A stretch of 64,000 bases of DNA from Pseudalkalibacillus sp051842935 (GTDB lineage: Bacteria > Bacillota > Bacilli > Bacillales > Fictibacillaceae), in contig NZ_JBPXRR010000001.1 of assembly GCF_051842935.1 (NCBI RefSeq), forward strand, positions 868,001 to 932,000, read 5' to 3'. The notes below the pieces were generated by a model that saw only the letters and a program-made list of their open reading frames with translations, was not told the origin of the DNA and did no database searches. Positions 51,195 to 60,286 of this stretch are shown piece by piece (positions within the stretch are counted from its first letter, which is position 1; each line of letters starts with the position of its first letter). Position numbers and translations under genes: made by a program.

Positions 51195-52010
51195 TTATGA
51201 GCTCAGTGGCGTCACTTGTTTAGAACCGAATGGATTCGGCGGTTGTAACGGTTTGAATTCTTTCAAAAGATATTGAAAAATCTTTTCTTGCAAGTTGATT
51301 TTCATTTCTCGAAGAGCATCATTTCCGAACAATGTATTGAATTCAATGAAATAATACTTCCCATTCACATAGGCAAGATCAAAGCCTGCGTGATTCACAT
51401 TCAACTGTTTCGCGACTTGCATGGTCAACTCCAACGCTTCTTGTGGTATGTGATTGACATCGACAAGACCACCTTTTGAAACATTGTTATGGAAGCCTTC
51501 GCTAACTCGCCAATAAGCGGCAACAACTTCGTCACCAATGACACATACTCTCAAGTCACGGTCCATTTCCAAGTATTCTTGCACATAGAATGTTTCGTTT
51601 TTTTCAGAATACTTAAGGAAGTCCTCTTCCGAGTTGATTAAAAATACCCCTCTACCCATGGAGTTGCGAGGTTCTTTTGCAACGAATGGAAAAGGAAATG
51701 TATCCAAAACATGTCTGATGTTCGATTCGGATCTACCTAAGATTTCCGTATAGGGAACGTGTTCTGGGCATACCGTCCAGAAAGCTCTGGTCATTTCCAC
51801 CTTGTCATATCCAAGATGGATGGTTTCTACGCTAGGAAACACTGGTTTCTTCAATCCATACACAATGGAATTCACTTGCCAGTGTTCAGGATACAGGATG
51901 ACTTCAGCGTCTTTGATAGAAGAACTTTCACGGAACATCAATTCCGGTTTGATGTAATGGACGCCAGGAATACCGATGGTGCGAAACGGATTAAACGTTA
52001 CTAATTTCAA
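51195..52010 (-). CDS. ATP-grasp (RimK-type) ligase-like protein
   Basis: A 271-residue protein with ATP-grasp features: FVAKEPRNSMGRGVF (glycine-rich ATP loop), YVQEYLEMDRDLRVCVIGD, and the metal-binding IEFNTLFGND near 225-234. RimK-type enzymes ligate amino acids to carboxylates; YheC/D-type relatives occur in spore coats. Acceptor unknown. TTG start with AGGGGAT upstream. Adjacent on its 5' side to two repeat elements. Confidence 0.82.
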   Translation of the reverse strand: MKLVTFNPFRTIGIPGVHYIKPELMFRESSSIKDAEVILYPEHWQVNSIVYGLKKPVFPSVETIHLGYDKVEMTRAFWTVCPEHVPYTEILGRSESNIRHVLDTFPFPFVAKEPRNSMGRGVFLINSEEDFLKYSEKNETFYVQEYLEMDRDLRVCVIGDEVVAAYWRVSEGFHNNVSKGGLVDVNHIPQEALELTMQVAKQLNVNHAGFDLAYVNGKYYFIEFNTLFGNDALREMKINLQEKIFQYLLKEFKPLQPPNPFGSKQVTPLSS

Positions 52011-52103
52011 TTTTCTATCCCCTAAAAAATGTACTAAACGAGAAAATTATATGGTCATTCATACATTCTGTCAATTGATTTTTTAAAAGGCTGTTATCTC
52101 AAT

Positions 52104-52195
52104 CTTTGTTGCTCTTGCACTTGAAGAAAGTATAAAATACTTTCTTCAGTATAAGGGCAACTAGGACTCGACCCTAAAAAAGGCTTGGTCTCGCC
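52104..52195. repeat. Dispersed hairpin repeat (family A, copy 2)
   Basis: The right arm TACTTTCTTCAGTATAAGGGCAAC is identical to copy 1 while the left arm has several changes (GTTGCTCTTGCACTTGAAG), so the stem is degraded. The tail CTCGACC...GGCTTGGTCTCGCC is conserved. Confidence 0.8.
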
Positions 52196-52204
52196 AAGTT
52201 TTCT

Positions 52205-52445
52205 TTAAAAGTTGTCGATTCCCTCAAGGATGCTCGCTTTCCGCGGGGCGTGCGGTGAGCCCACTCACTTGCACAGGATGTCAACACAAAAATGATACAT
52301 TTTCAAAGAAGCCATTTGTGCTCCTGCGTCTACAAGAAAGTCCTGTGGAGCGAGCTTCCTCGTCGCATGCCTTGCCAGGAGATTATTCAGGTAGTAGGCA
52401 CGCTGGAGTCTCGCACCTTGCTCTCCAATCAACTTGCACAAGGTC
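52205..52445. repeat. Bacillaceae-type intergenic repeat (family D)
   Basis: GTTGTCGATT...GCTCGCTTTCCGCGGGGCG...GTGAGCC at the left and GCTGGAGTCTCGCACCTTG...CCAATCAACTTG at the right are hallmarks of a repeat I know from intergenic regions of many Bacillaceae. GC content is above its neighbours. Two short open frames inside it (52255-52464, 52292-52474) have no ribosome site. Confidence 0.7.
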
Positions 52446-52626
52446 AGTTTCTAAAAGTCACTAAAAAGCAATAATCTTTCAGATAAGAGCCTTTTTAAAC
52501 GAAATACCCTCCCTTGAATGGTTGTATTGCAAGTAGTTGGAATCGATTCGGTTAGAAGCATGGAAATGTGTGGCGATTGTGTGGCATAATAGTGATAACC
52601 CATTGAAAAGGGTGGAGGTGTATCAC

Positions 52627-53067
52627 ATGTTAGCAACAATTGAAGGCATTGAGATTCTGGATGGTGCAGATGAACTTGCAGCAATGGTGGTCCATTCAGA
52701 TGTCGCACAGCAATATAAAGAAGCTAAACGAAAGCTTCAGAATGATAAAAAGGCCCAGCGCCTCATATATGAGTTCAGCAAGATGAAGGAGAAGTACGAA
52801 GAAGTCCAGCGATTCGGTAAATATCATCCGGATTACAAGACGGTTTCGAAGGATATCCGAGTTCTTAAGCGTGAAGTCGATCTCCTGGATACAGTGTACG
52901 AATATAAAGTCGCGGAGAAAGCCCTCGAAAAACTGCTGAATGAAATCAGCGGAATCATCGCAGGTCAAGTCTCCAAGAATATCAAGGTCCCTACAGGAAA
53001 TCCATTCTTTGACAACATGTCATGTGGTGGAGGCTGTGGTTCCGGTGGATCTTGTGGCTGTGGTTGA
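52627..53067 (+). CDS. ylbF: RicF/YlbF, Y-complex subunit
   Basis: A 146-residue helical protein ending in a Cys/Gly tail CGGGCGSGGSCGCG. In B. subtilis YlbF (RicF) with YmcA (RicA) and YaaT (RicT) binds iron-sulfur clusters, stimulates RNase Y and is needed for competence, biofilm and sporulation. RFGKYHPDY and VPTGNPFFDNMS are conserved. ATG 52627 after GGGTGGAGGTGTATCAC. Confidence 0.95.
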   Translation: MLATIEGIEILDGADELAAMVVHSDVAQQYKEAKRKLQNDKKAQRLIYEFSKMKEKYEEVQRFGKYHPDYKTVSKDIRVLKREVDLLDTVYEYKVAEKALEKLLNEISGIIAGQVSKNIKVPTGNPFFDNMSCGGGCGSGGSCGCG

Positions 53068-53081
53068 TGTACTTAATCGAT

Positions 53082-53117
53082 AAAGGGAAACCCGTTCGGG
53101 TTTCCCTTTTTTTGATA
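53082..53117 (+). terminator. Terminator of ylbF
   Basis: AAAGGGAAACCCG / CGGGTTTCCCTTT then T4. Confidence 0.93.
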
Positions 53118-53131
53118 GGTAGAAGGATCAT

Positions 53132-53452
53132 TCAACTCCTGAATCGTATGCAGTCATGGCATAGGTTGCCGCAGCAGAACATCTTTTCCTGGGGTACGAA
53201 GAATCTACCTCGGTATACGTATACATTGTTTTCTTTCCTAACAAAAATCATTTCGGAATGAAGCCTTTTTCCTTTCATAGCTTGAACGGCTGCCTTTTCG
53301 ATCAGCTTTTGCATTTGTTTATGGACTATATCCTCGTGAACCGTCAAATAGAAGAATGGAATTCCTGCCATCTGTGTTTTTTCAACAGATTGAATACCAT
53401 CTTCTTTTTGAAGTTTTTGGATGAAAACAGTCCATACCTTATCAAGATCCAT
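53132..53452 (-). CDS. Unknown protein with C-terminal CCGNLCHDC motif
   Basis: A 106-residue protein, helical N-terminus then beta strands, closing with FVPQEKMFCCGNLCHDCIRF. Four cysteines in ten residues suggest metal or cluster binding. ATG 53452 follows GTGGTGAA; a GTG four codons upstream is possible. Family not recognised. It lies between ylbF, which also has a Cys-rich tail, and ylbG, on the opposite strand. Confidence 0.72.
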   Translation of the reverse strand: MDLDKVWTVFIQKLQKEDGIQSVEKTQMAGIPFFYLTVHEDIVHKQMQKLIEKAAVQAMKGKRLHSEMIFVRKENNVYVYRGRFFVPQEKMFCCGNLCHDCIRFRS

Positions 53453-53546
53453 TTCACCACACACCTTGGATAATCGATAATTGAGATTGCCATGTCAGCG
53501 ATCTTCGTGCTAGACTGAATAAAAACCGGGATAAAGGAGTGTGCTT

Positions 53547-53822
53547 ATGCTGACGAACCGGACAGGATTAGCGATTTGGCTACATTCTTTAAAATACATA
53601 AAACAGCTTCGGAAATTCGGGAACATCCATTATGTTTCCAAGCGTATGAAATATGCAGTACTTTATTGTGATACCGCTCAAAAGGAGCGAATCATCGAAA
53701 AGATTGAAAAACTACACTTCGTCAAGAAGGTAGAGCCTTCACATAAGGCGCATATCAAGACTGAATATCAAAACGCAATGCCGGACAAGGCAAAAGAATA
53801 CGATTATAAAATCGGGTTATAA
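53547..53822 (+). CDS. ylbG: YlbG (DUF2129)
   Basis: A 91-residue cytoplasmic protein with RKFGNIHYVSKRMKYAVLYCD, matching YlbG/UPF0298. ATG 53547 with AAAGGAG (53533-53539). Conserved neighbour of ylbF; function unknown. Confidence 0.9.
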   Translation: MLTNRTGLAIWLHSLKYIKQLRKFGNIHYVSKRMKYAVLYCDTAQKERIIEKIEKLHFVKKVEPSHKAHIKTEYQNAMPDKAKEYDYKIGL

Positions 53823-53826
53823 AACA

Positions 53827-54204
53827 TTATTGCCAGGCAGGAATGATATGTTGCAATCTCAGAATACCCGTAAGGTACTGATAATATAGGTCGATTTCAT
53901 TAAATCCACTCGACGGACGAACCTCCAAGAGTTGGATTTCTTTATTATGGCGCACAGCACATTGCTCGAATAGGTCCCAACGTTTCGAGTGTTCGCGAAT
54001 CCCTTCCCGACAGATGTAGATCGGTTGGAAGTTGGATTCACCTGCAGGTTGCAGAACGATGGCAAGTGAGCAGATTTCTTGGTCATTTTTGACTGTTTTC
54101 AGCGCAACGAATTTACTCAGTCGGGCTTCATTCGTATCCGCTAGTTCAATAAGTTCGTATAGGTCTGAGTAACCCTCACCTAGTTCTATGAATCGTTGTA
54201 TCAT
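53827..54204 (-). CDS. Unrecognised conserved-looking protein
   Basis: A 125-residue soluble protein starting MIQRFIELGEGYSDLYELI at ATG 54204, which has AAAGGAGTCTTACAT upstream; the frame extends 32 codons further without support. It ends LTGILRLQHIIPAWQ. Family unknown. The CsfG-like RNA and its terminator lie upstream on the same strand. Confidence 0.72.
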   Translation of the reverse strand: MIQRFIELGEGYSDLYELIELADTNEARLSKFVALKTVKNDQEICSLAIVLQPAGESNFQPIYICREGIREHSKRWDLFEQCAVRHNKEIQLLEVRPSSGFNEIDLYYQYLTGILRLQHIIPAWQ

Positions 54205-54348
54205 ATGTAAGACTCCTTTCATTACATACATACTGTAGCACGAATCCATTGATGTGTGAACGATTTCTCCATTTACCGATTCCATAGGGTTGTAGGCCAT
54301 CAGGAGAGTCGTGGAAATGCGTTCTTCAACATATGTTCATCTACCCAT

Positions 54349-54382
54349 AAAAAAATGCCCGCAGGTAGGAATGCCTGCGGGC
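54349..54382 (-). terminator. Terminator of the CsfG-like RNA
   Basis: Nine-bp GC-rich perfect stem with an 8-base loop and a minus-strand T7 (A run 54349-54355). No protein gene upstream on that strand needs it. Confidence 0.92.
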
Positions 54383-54531
54383 TGTTCCATATCAAAACAT
54401 GCTGGAAACATCATTGAAATGTTTTTTCGCCGTAAGAATGGAACAATGGGAGAGGAGAAACCGGAGTTAAGCCTATGGGGAAATTAAGCTTACTCCGTGG
54501 TTCAACTAACAACACCATCTATGATGTTGTT
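54349..54531 (-). ncRNA. csfG: CsfG-like sporulation small RNA
   Basis: A structured stretch of about 183 bases in the ylbG-ylbH interval, the known site of CsfG, a forespore RNA widely conserved in spore formers. On the minus strand: stem AACAACA/TGTTGTT at the 5' end, stem CGGAGT-AAGC/GCTTAACTCCG with a CCCC loop, a C/U-rich single strand TTTCTCCTCTCCC, and a strong terminator GCCCGCAGG/CCTGCGGGC with T7. Upstream GTATA, 17 bases, CAATAATA recalls forespore sigma-F/G promoters. Orientation follows the terminator; ends are inferred. Confidence 0.6.
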
Positions 54532-54637
54532 AATCCTATTATTGTACAGTTCAAAAACAGATATACACTGTATTTAAGAATTTGCTTCTTTTATGGTAGG
54601 ATAGTGGAGGAAAATATAACGATGTGAGGTATACGAA

Positions 54638-55216
54638 ATGAGAATCATATCTGGTGATTTTAAAGGACGAAGATTGAAGGCAGTTCCGGGAACCGGTACA
54701 AGACCTACATCGGATAAAATACGCGAATCGATCTTCAATGTGATCGGTCCATTTTTCGAGGGTGGACGATCCCTTGATCTATATGGAGGCAGTGGAGCTC
54801 TGTCCATCGAAGCGCTAAGTCGCGGGGTAGAACAGGCCACGATTGTCGATGCAGAACCGAAAGCGATTGAAACGATCAAAGAAAACATCCAAACATTTGA
54901 TGTGGTGGATCGGGTAGAGGTGTTCCGAAATGATGCATACAGAGCTTTGAAAGCGCTTCGAAAAAGAGAGATTCGATTCCGATACGTTTTTCTAGACCCC
55001 CCTTATAGGAAACAGAAGATCGCAAAAGAAATTGAATTCCTCGTCGAACATCATCTGTTAGAGTCACAAGCACTGATTGTGGCTGAGCACGATGCGAAAC
55101 TTCGACTACCTGAGCAAATCGGTACCTGTAAAATGCATAAACATGAGCAATATAACAGTACAACAGCGGTTACAATATTTGTGAATGAGGACGAAAGGAC
55201 GATGACACATGAATAA
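54638..55216 (+). CDS. rsmD: 16S rRNA (guanine966-N2)-methyltransferase
   Basis: A 192-residue SAM-dependent enzyme; start MRIISGDFKGRRLKAVPG, SAM motif DLYGGSGALSIEAL, catalytic LDPPYRK. Known as YlbH. It overlaps coaD by 8 bases, a common pairing in bacteria. Confidence 0.96.
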   Translation: MRIISGDFKGRRLKAVPGTGTRPTSDKIRESIFNVIGPFFEGGRSLDLYGGSGALSIEALSRGVEQATIVDAEPKAIETIKENIQTFDVVDRVEVFRNDAYRALKALRKREIRFRYVFLDPPYRKQKIAKEIEFLVEHHLLESQALIVAEHDAKLRLPEQIGTCKMHKHEQYNSTTAVTIFVNEDERTMTHE

Positions 55217-55694
55217 GAAGCTAGCAATCTGTCCGGGAAGCTTTGACCCGATTACATATGGACATCTCGACATCATACAAAGAGGTGCAAGTGTCTTTGA
55301 TGAAGTGATTGTCGTAGTGGCGAATAATCAGAGCAAGAGTTCATTGTTTTCAGTTGAAGAAAGGATGGAACTCATCAAAGAAACGACGAAGGACCTTCCC
55401 AACATAAAAGTGGATACTTGTAATGGTCTATTGATGGATTATGTGAGAACGACTGGTGCAAAAGTCATTCTTAGAGGACTCCGTGCCGTTTCTGACTTCG
55501 AGTACGAGATGCAGATCACTTCAATCAACAGAAAGTTGGATGAATCTGTGGAAACCTTCTTCATGATGACAAATAATCAATACTCCTTCTTAAGCTCCAG
55601 CATCGTAAAGGAAGTAGCAAAATATCATTCTCCTGTTTCCGACTTGGTCCCTAAAATCGTAGAAGAAGCGCTGAAGAAGAAGTTTGCTAAATAA
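55209..55694 (+). CDS. coaD: Phosphopantetheine adenylyltransferase
   Basis: A 161-residue nucleotidyltransferase of coenzyme A synthesis. GSFDPITYGHLDII carries the TxGH motif and SSSIVKEVAKY the ISSTxVR-type motif. Start overlaps rsmD with GGACGAAAGGACG region as ribosome site. Confidence 0.97.
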   Translation: MNKKLAICPGSFDPITYGHLDIIQRGASVFDEVIVVVANNQSKSSLFSVEERMELIKETTKDLPNIKVDTCNGLLMDYVRTTGAKVILRGLRAVSDFEYEMQITSINRKLDESVETFFMMTNNQYSFLSSSIVKEVAKYHSPVSDLVPKIVEEALKKKFAK

Positions 55695-55714
55695 TGCGTT
55701 AGATACATAAGCTT

Positions 55715-56938
55715 TTACCTGGCGGATTTCCATTTGAGTGATTTCCAGTGTAAGGTTACATAACCTAGCAGACTGATGAATGTAATCAATGCACCGACCG
55801 ATAGCAGGCTTTCCCAGGCATCATAAATCCATGAAATCGATGGATGAGTCGAAAATGTTTCAACCACGGTGGGTTGATGACCATGATTCAAATAAAGTGG
55901 TTTCCATAGGATCAGAGTCAATACAGAAGCTATGAATCCATGCATGATCCTCGCAAGGAAAAATGGTTTGAACCGGATGTCCGTCTCAGCTAGTATGCTC
56001 GCCACTTGAGCTTGTACGGAAAAGCCGTTGAAAGCGAGTATGAAGCTGACGACGATCGCTTGTTGTAATAGTGCGGAACTGGATGTCTCGCTGATTTGTT
56101 TACTTCCTAGCGTGATCTCAAACAATCCGGAGATGAATGGCGAAATGATGTCATGAGAAAAACCAATCAGGCTAGCCACTGAAGCTAAAATGGTAGCGAA
56201 TAACATCGTAATATTGAATTCCGTCAACATTCTGTTCAGTACAGAAAATAGGAGAATGAACCCACCTATCATCAACAGCGTTTGAATCGAATGTTTCACT
56301 GCATCTCCCATTTGTTTACCGAACGGACGGGGATCCATCTGTCTGACGTGATACATTCGCTCTAATGCATGCATGAATAGATTGATTTTTGTCGGCTTCC
56401 TGCAAACCGGTGCCGCGATTTCAGATGATCCATAAAATCGCATGATGATACCGACGATGATGTTACCCATATAATGTGAAGCGGCAAGCAGGATACCCAG
56501 TTCTGCATTATGAAAGAACCCTACGGCTACAGCCCCGAGGATGAAAAGAGGATTGGAACAATTGGTGAAAGCGACCAAACGTTCAGCTTCGTGCTGTGTC
56601 ACTTCTTTTTCTTGTCTTAAACGGGCGGTCAACTTGGCACCTGCAGGAAATCCTGAAGCTAACCCCATTGCCCATACGAACCCCCCTGAACCAGGTACGT
56701 TGAACAATGGCCTCATGATCGGCTCCATTAAAACTCCGATAAAACGGACGACACCAAAGCAAATCAATAATTCACTGATTATGAAAAATGGAAGCAAGGA
56801 AGGAAAGACGATTTCCCACCACATTTCAAGCCCTTTCAAGGATGATTCGAAGGCGGCTTTAGGGTATATCATAATAGAGAAGGCGAATAAGGTCGTCAGA
56901 AGGGCGATGATCAGATTTTTTATGCGCGAAAGGTACAA
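55715..56938 (-). CDS. ylbJ: Sporulation integral membrane protein YlbJ
   Basis: A 407-residue membrane protein with about eight helices and two nucleoside-transporter-gate-type regions (PSLLPFFIISELLICFG; NCSNPLFILGAVAVGFF). YlbJ is expressed in the mother cell and required for normal spores in B. subtilis. TTG start after AAGGAGGCTTTAGA. Convergent with coaD. Confidence 0.93.
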   Translation of the reverse strand: MYLSRIKNLIIALLTTLFAFSIMIYPKAAFESSLKGLEMWWEIVFPSLLPFFIISELLICFGVVRFIGVLMEPIMRPLFNVPGSGGFVWAMGLASGFPAGAKLTARLRQEKEVTQHEAERLVAFTNCSNPLFILGAVAVGFFHNAELGILLAASHYMGNIIVGIIMRFYGSSEIAAPVCRKPTKINLFMHALERMYHVRQMDPRPFGKQMGDAVKHSIQTLLMIGGFILLFSVLNRMLTEFNITMLFATILASVASLIGFSHDIISPFISGLFEITLGSKQISETSSSALLQQAIVVSFILAFNGFSVQAQVASILAETDIRFKPFFLARIMHGFIASVLTLILWKPLYLNHGHQPTVVETFSTHPSISWIYDAWESLLSVGALITFISLLGYVTLHWKSLKWKSAR

Positions 56939-57058
56939 TCTAAAGCCTCCTTATGAATAGTCTAAATATATAGGCGATCTAGAAGAAGTTGTCCCTATTA
57001 TTTATACGTACGCTTGTACAGATTAGACCAATTGTCCCTACACGAAGGAGGACGTGCT

Positions 57059-57853
57059 GTGAAGGAACCTAAAATCGGTATAGCACTCGGTTCGGGTGGA
57101 GCCAGAGGGTTTGCACATATAGGCGTCTTGAAGGCGCTCCATCATGCAGGTATCAAGATTGACATGGTAGCAGGTAGCAGTATGGGGGCACTTGTAGGAG
57201 CTTTTTATTGTACTGGTCACGAGCCCGCCACGATGGTGAAGATGGCGAAAATGTTTCGTAGAAGGTATTATATGGATTATACTGTTCCGAAGATGGGGTT
57301 CGTTTCGGGCAAGAAAGTCGAGCAGCTGATTTATGCCTTGACCCAACGGAAGAAGATAGAAGAGCTCGATATTCCATTTTCAATCATCGCGACCGACTTG
57401 CTGAAGGCGGAAAAAGTCGTCATCCAGGAAGGCTTGATTTCAGAAGCTGTTCGAGCGAGCATTGCGGTACCTGGAATTTTTGTCCCGTATAAGAAGGACG
57501 GACGGCTCCTGGTGGATGGGAGTGTCATCGATCGTGTACCTGTTTCGGTCGTGAAACAAATGGGAGCAGATATCATCATTGCCGTCGACATTTCCCATAT
57601 TAAACAGAATCCTGAGATCAGTACGATTTTCGATGTGATCATGCAAAGCATCGATATCATGCAGCGCGAATTGGTCAAAGCACATGAAATCACGACGGAT
57701 GTCTTGATCAGGCCCCATGTGGAAAATTTCAGTGCCTCCGCTTTCAAAGACATAGAAGAGATCATCGAAATCGGCGAAAAAGAAACGAATGGCCGAATTG
57801 CGGATATCGAAGCTGTAATACAAAACTGGAGGAAACAGAATGAAGAGATATAG
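57059..57853 (+). CDS. ylbK: Patatin-like phospholipase YlbK
   Basis: A 264-residue acyl hydrolase. Oxyanion loop GSGGARG (11-17), nucleophile Ser41 in GSSMG, and the catalytic Asp in LVDGSVIDRVPV. Related to RssA/NTE. GTG 57059 with GAAGGAGG upstream. It overlaps ylbL by 14 bases. Confidence 0.93.
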   Translation: MKEPKIGIALGSGGARGFAHIGVLKALHHAGIKIDMVAGSSMGALVGAFYCTGHEPATMVKMAKMFRRRYYMDYTVPKMGFVSGKKVEQLIYALTQRKKIEELDIPFSIIATDLLKAEKVVIQEGLISEAVRASIAVPGIFVPYKKDGRLLVDGSVIDRVPVSVVKQMGADIIIAVDISHIKQNPEISTIFDVIMQSIDIMQRELVKAHEITTDVLIRPHVENFSASAFKDIEEIIEIGEKETNGRIADIEAVIQNWRKQNEEI

Positions 57854-58868
57854 AGGTTATTGGCCATGGGCAGGTCTCCTACTCGCAATATTACTGGCGT
57901 TCGTACCGATTCCGTATTATTTCACACAACCTGGAGATGCAAAGGAACTCACTCCAATTATCGAAGTGGAAGACAGGAATGAAGCTGAAGGCACCTTCAT
58001 GTTGACAACGGTATTGGTCGGAAAAGCGAATGGAGCCAAATACTTATGGGCAAAGCTGAGCGACTATAGAGAGGTGTATCCGGAGGATCATATCAGAGGT
58101 TCAGATGAGACGGAAGAAGAATATCAGTCCCGTCAACTGCAATTGATGCAAAGCTCTCAACACGCAGCAACCATCGTCGCCTATAAGGAAGCGGATAAGG
58201 AAATTGAAATCAAAAATAAAGGCGTATTCGTAACGGGTGTCATTTCAGGTATGCCTGCAGATGATCTATTGAATGTAGGAGATCTCATAACTGAATTGAA
58301 CGGAAAAGTAATCAAAACAGCAGAAGAACTCGTCGAAGGGCTGAAGAAGTTTGAGGCGAATGAAGAAGTGGAATTGACGGTAGTCCGTGATTCGAAGGAA
58401 GAAAAGGTGAACATCCCACTGAAACCATTCCCTGAAAAGCTTATGGACGAAGATGGTGATGAACGTGCCGGCATCGGCATCACTTACCCTGTCACGTTCA
58501 CTGAAATCAAAACCGATCCAAAACTGAAGATTGATACGAACCAGATCGGTGGTCCTTCAGCTGGTTTGATGTTCACGTTAGAAATCTACAATCAATTGAC
58601 GGACACAGACTGGACGAAGGGGTATCACATAGCGGGTACAGGTACAATGAATGAAAAAGGGGAAGTCGGACCGATCGGCGGAATCAAACAAAAAGTCGTG
58701 GCAGCAGATAATGCGGAAGCGGATGTATTCTTTTCACCCGTAGCTGCTGACAACTATAAAGAAGCAAAAGAAGCTGCAGAGGATATCAATACCGATATGG
58801 AAATCGTCCCTGTAAAAACATTCAAGGATGCCCTCGATTATTTAAAAGAACTTAAACACAGCGAATGA
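57840..58868 (+). CDS. ylbL: PDZ/Lon-type membrane serine protease YlbL
   Basis: A 342-residue protease anchored by one helix (11-28), with PDZ domain (about 115-195) and Lon-type catalytic domain: Ser240 in GGPSAGL and Lys283 in GGIKQKV. Related to SepM of streptococci; in B. subtilis YlbL is a DNA-damage checkpoint recovery protease that clears YneA. Translation overlaps ylbK. Confidence 0.94.
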   Translation: MKRYRGYWPWAGLLLAILLAFVPIPYYFTQPGDAKELTPIIEVEDRNEAEGTFMLTTVLVGKANGAKYLWAKLSDYREVYPEDHIRGSDETEEEYQSRQLQLMQSSQHAATIVAYKEADKEIEIKNKGVFVTGVISGMPADDLLNVGDLITELNGKVIKTAEELVEGLKKFEANEEVELTVVRDSKEEKVNIPLKPFPEKLMDEDGDERAGIGITYPVTFTEIKTDPKLKIDTNQIGGPSAGLMFTLEIYNQLTDTDWTKGYHIAGTGTMNEKGEVGPIGGIKQKVVAADNAEADVFFSPVAADNYKEAKEAAEDINTDMEIVPVKTFKDALDYLKELKHSE

Positions 58869-58877
58869 GATAGTAGG

Positions 58878-58923
58878 AAAAGAGCCGGATACCCGTAGAA
58901 GAACGGATGTCCGGCTCTTTTTT
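58878..58923. terminator. Bidirectional terminator between ylbL and tmcAL
   Basis: AAAAGAGCCGGA / TCCGGCTCTTTT with a 20-base interior and T run on the plus side. Confidence 0.85.
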
Positions 58924-60151
58924 ATGTGTTTACATGGAGTCGTATAGGAGGTGTGGCGTATTCACGTTTCCATAGTGAAATGTGCTGTTCGTTCGGATAT
59001 CCGAGAATGTAGGTATTCGTTGCGGTCTTATCCAATTCGAAAAATGGGTCACTGTATTTCGAAAGCATGCTGACAAGAGGGAGTTTCATGTCTTTCTTAA
59101 CACTGTTCAAGTACGCTTGACCGTCCGGACTCATACCTAATAGTCGGACATACGAAGGGGCTTCGGTGAGTGCGACTTCCATCGTGTGTTTCTTTGCATT
59201 CGTAAGAATATGGGTGCAGAGCCTTTGCAATCGAGTCCATGTGTATCGTTTCGTTTTGACCCGTTCGATGAATTCCGTGAACGTTCCTGCATGAACGATA
59301 CACTCCTTCAACCGATTTTCAATTCCCTCCACACATTCATAAATCTGTCTCAGATCTTCGTCTGTCGATGTAATGATTCGGTGTTTCAACAGGGGAAAGT
59401 ATCGCTCCCAATTCATGAAATGACCGAATTCTTTTTGATGTTGGGTTAGTCCGGTGTATGTAGATGCCGGAACGAAACGCTGAATGGAAGATAAGTCTGC
59501 ATCCCCATCAAAAAGCATTTTCCGGATACCTGTCGCACTGGCGATATCATTCTCACCTTCACCATGTTCATGGTAGCCTGCGCCTGTTCTTTTTACCGTA
59601 TTGGGCTTGATGTCCGGATTGATGTGTTGGATCGATTGCACGTAATGATAGCCAAGGATGTTGTTTGGTTGTGAGAGATCTACGATATCCTCAGGTCGAT
59701 TGGTGAGTTGAGTGAATGCCTCTGAAGCGGCTGCTGGATAGCTGATGCCTTTCTTGACATTCTCCTGTATGCTCTCGTTGTATTCTTTTTCATGTGTGTT
59801 CAAAAAGTCGACGGTTTCAATAAAAGGTTGTATATTTCCGGATTCACTGCCGAAAATAACTTCATCTGTCTTTAACGCATCCAGAATGGAGATCGCCCCG
59901 TAAGCAAAGCGATCCGCCCGTTGTGTAGCGTAAGCGTATGGAAGTTCTACAACGATGTCCACGCCAGCCTCAAGTGCCATGCGGGTTCTCGTCCATTTTG
60001 ACACGAGTGCGGGCTCTCCCCGTTGCAGAAAGTTCCCGCTCATGACCGCAATCGTCACATCCGCTTGAGAGGACTGTTTGGATTGCTGGAGATGATAGAA
60101 GTGTCCATTATGGAAGGGATTGTACTCCACCACTAAACCTAATGCCTTCAT
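58922..60151 (-). CDS. tmcAL: tRNA(Met) cytidine acetate ligase
   Basis: A 409-residue nucleotidyltransferase-like enzyme that makes N4-acetylcytidine at the wobble base of elongator tRNA-Met. VVEYNPFHNGHFYHL carries the HxGH ATP site; GGDADLSSIQRF region and ATGIRKML follow. ATG 60151 with AAGGAGTCAAAAT; the frame runs 76 codons further without support. Known earlier as YlbM. Confidence 0.95.
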   Translation of the reverse strand: MKALGLVVEYNPFHNGHFYHLQQSKQSSQADVTIAVMSGNFLQRGEPALVSKWTRTRMALEAGVDIVVELPYAYATQRADRFAYGAISILDALKTDEVIFGSESGNIQPFIETVDFLNTHEKEYNESIQENVKKGISYPAAASEAFTQLTNRPEDIVDLSQPNNILGYHYVQSIQHINPDIKPNTVKRTGAGYHEHGEGENDIASATGIRKMLFDGDADLSSIQRFVPASTYTGLTQHQKEFGHFMNWERYFPLLKHRIITSTDEDLRQIYECVEGIENRLKECIVHAGTFTEFIERVKTKRYTWTRLQRLCTHILTNAKKHTMEVALTEAPSYVRLLGMSPDGQAYLNSVKKDMKLPLVSMLSKYSDPFFELDKTATNTYILGYPNEQHISLWKREYATPPIRLHVNT

Positions 60152-60286
60152 ATTTTGACTCCTTATAATTTGGTAGTAAAAAAGAGTTTGCGTTACACTG
60201 TTGGTATGTTTAAAGTAAATATGAATGTGGAATTCTATTGTACCAAATTCTGCCGAAAGATTGAAAACGACTGTAAAGAAAAAATG

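Noticed and set aside
52255..52474. Two short frames in the region upstream of ylbF
   Set aside because: They lie in the family D intergenic repeat and have no ribosome site.
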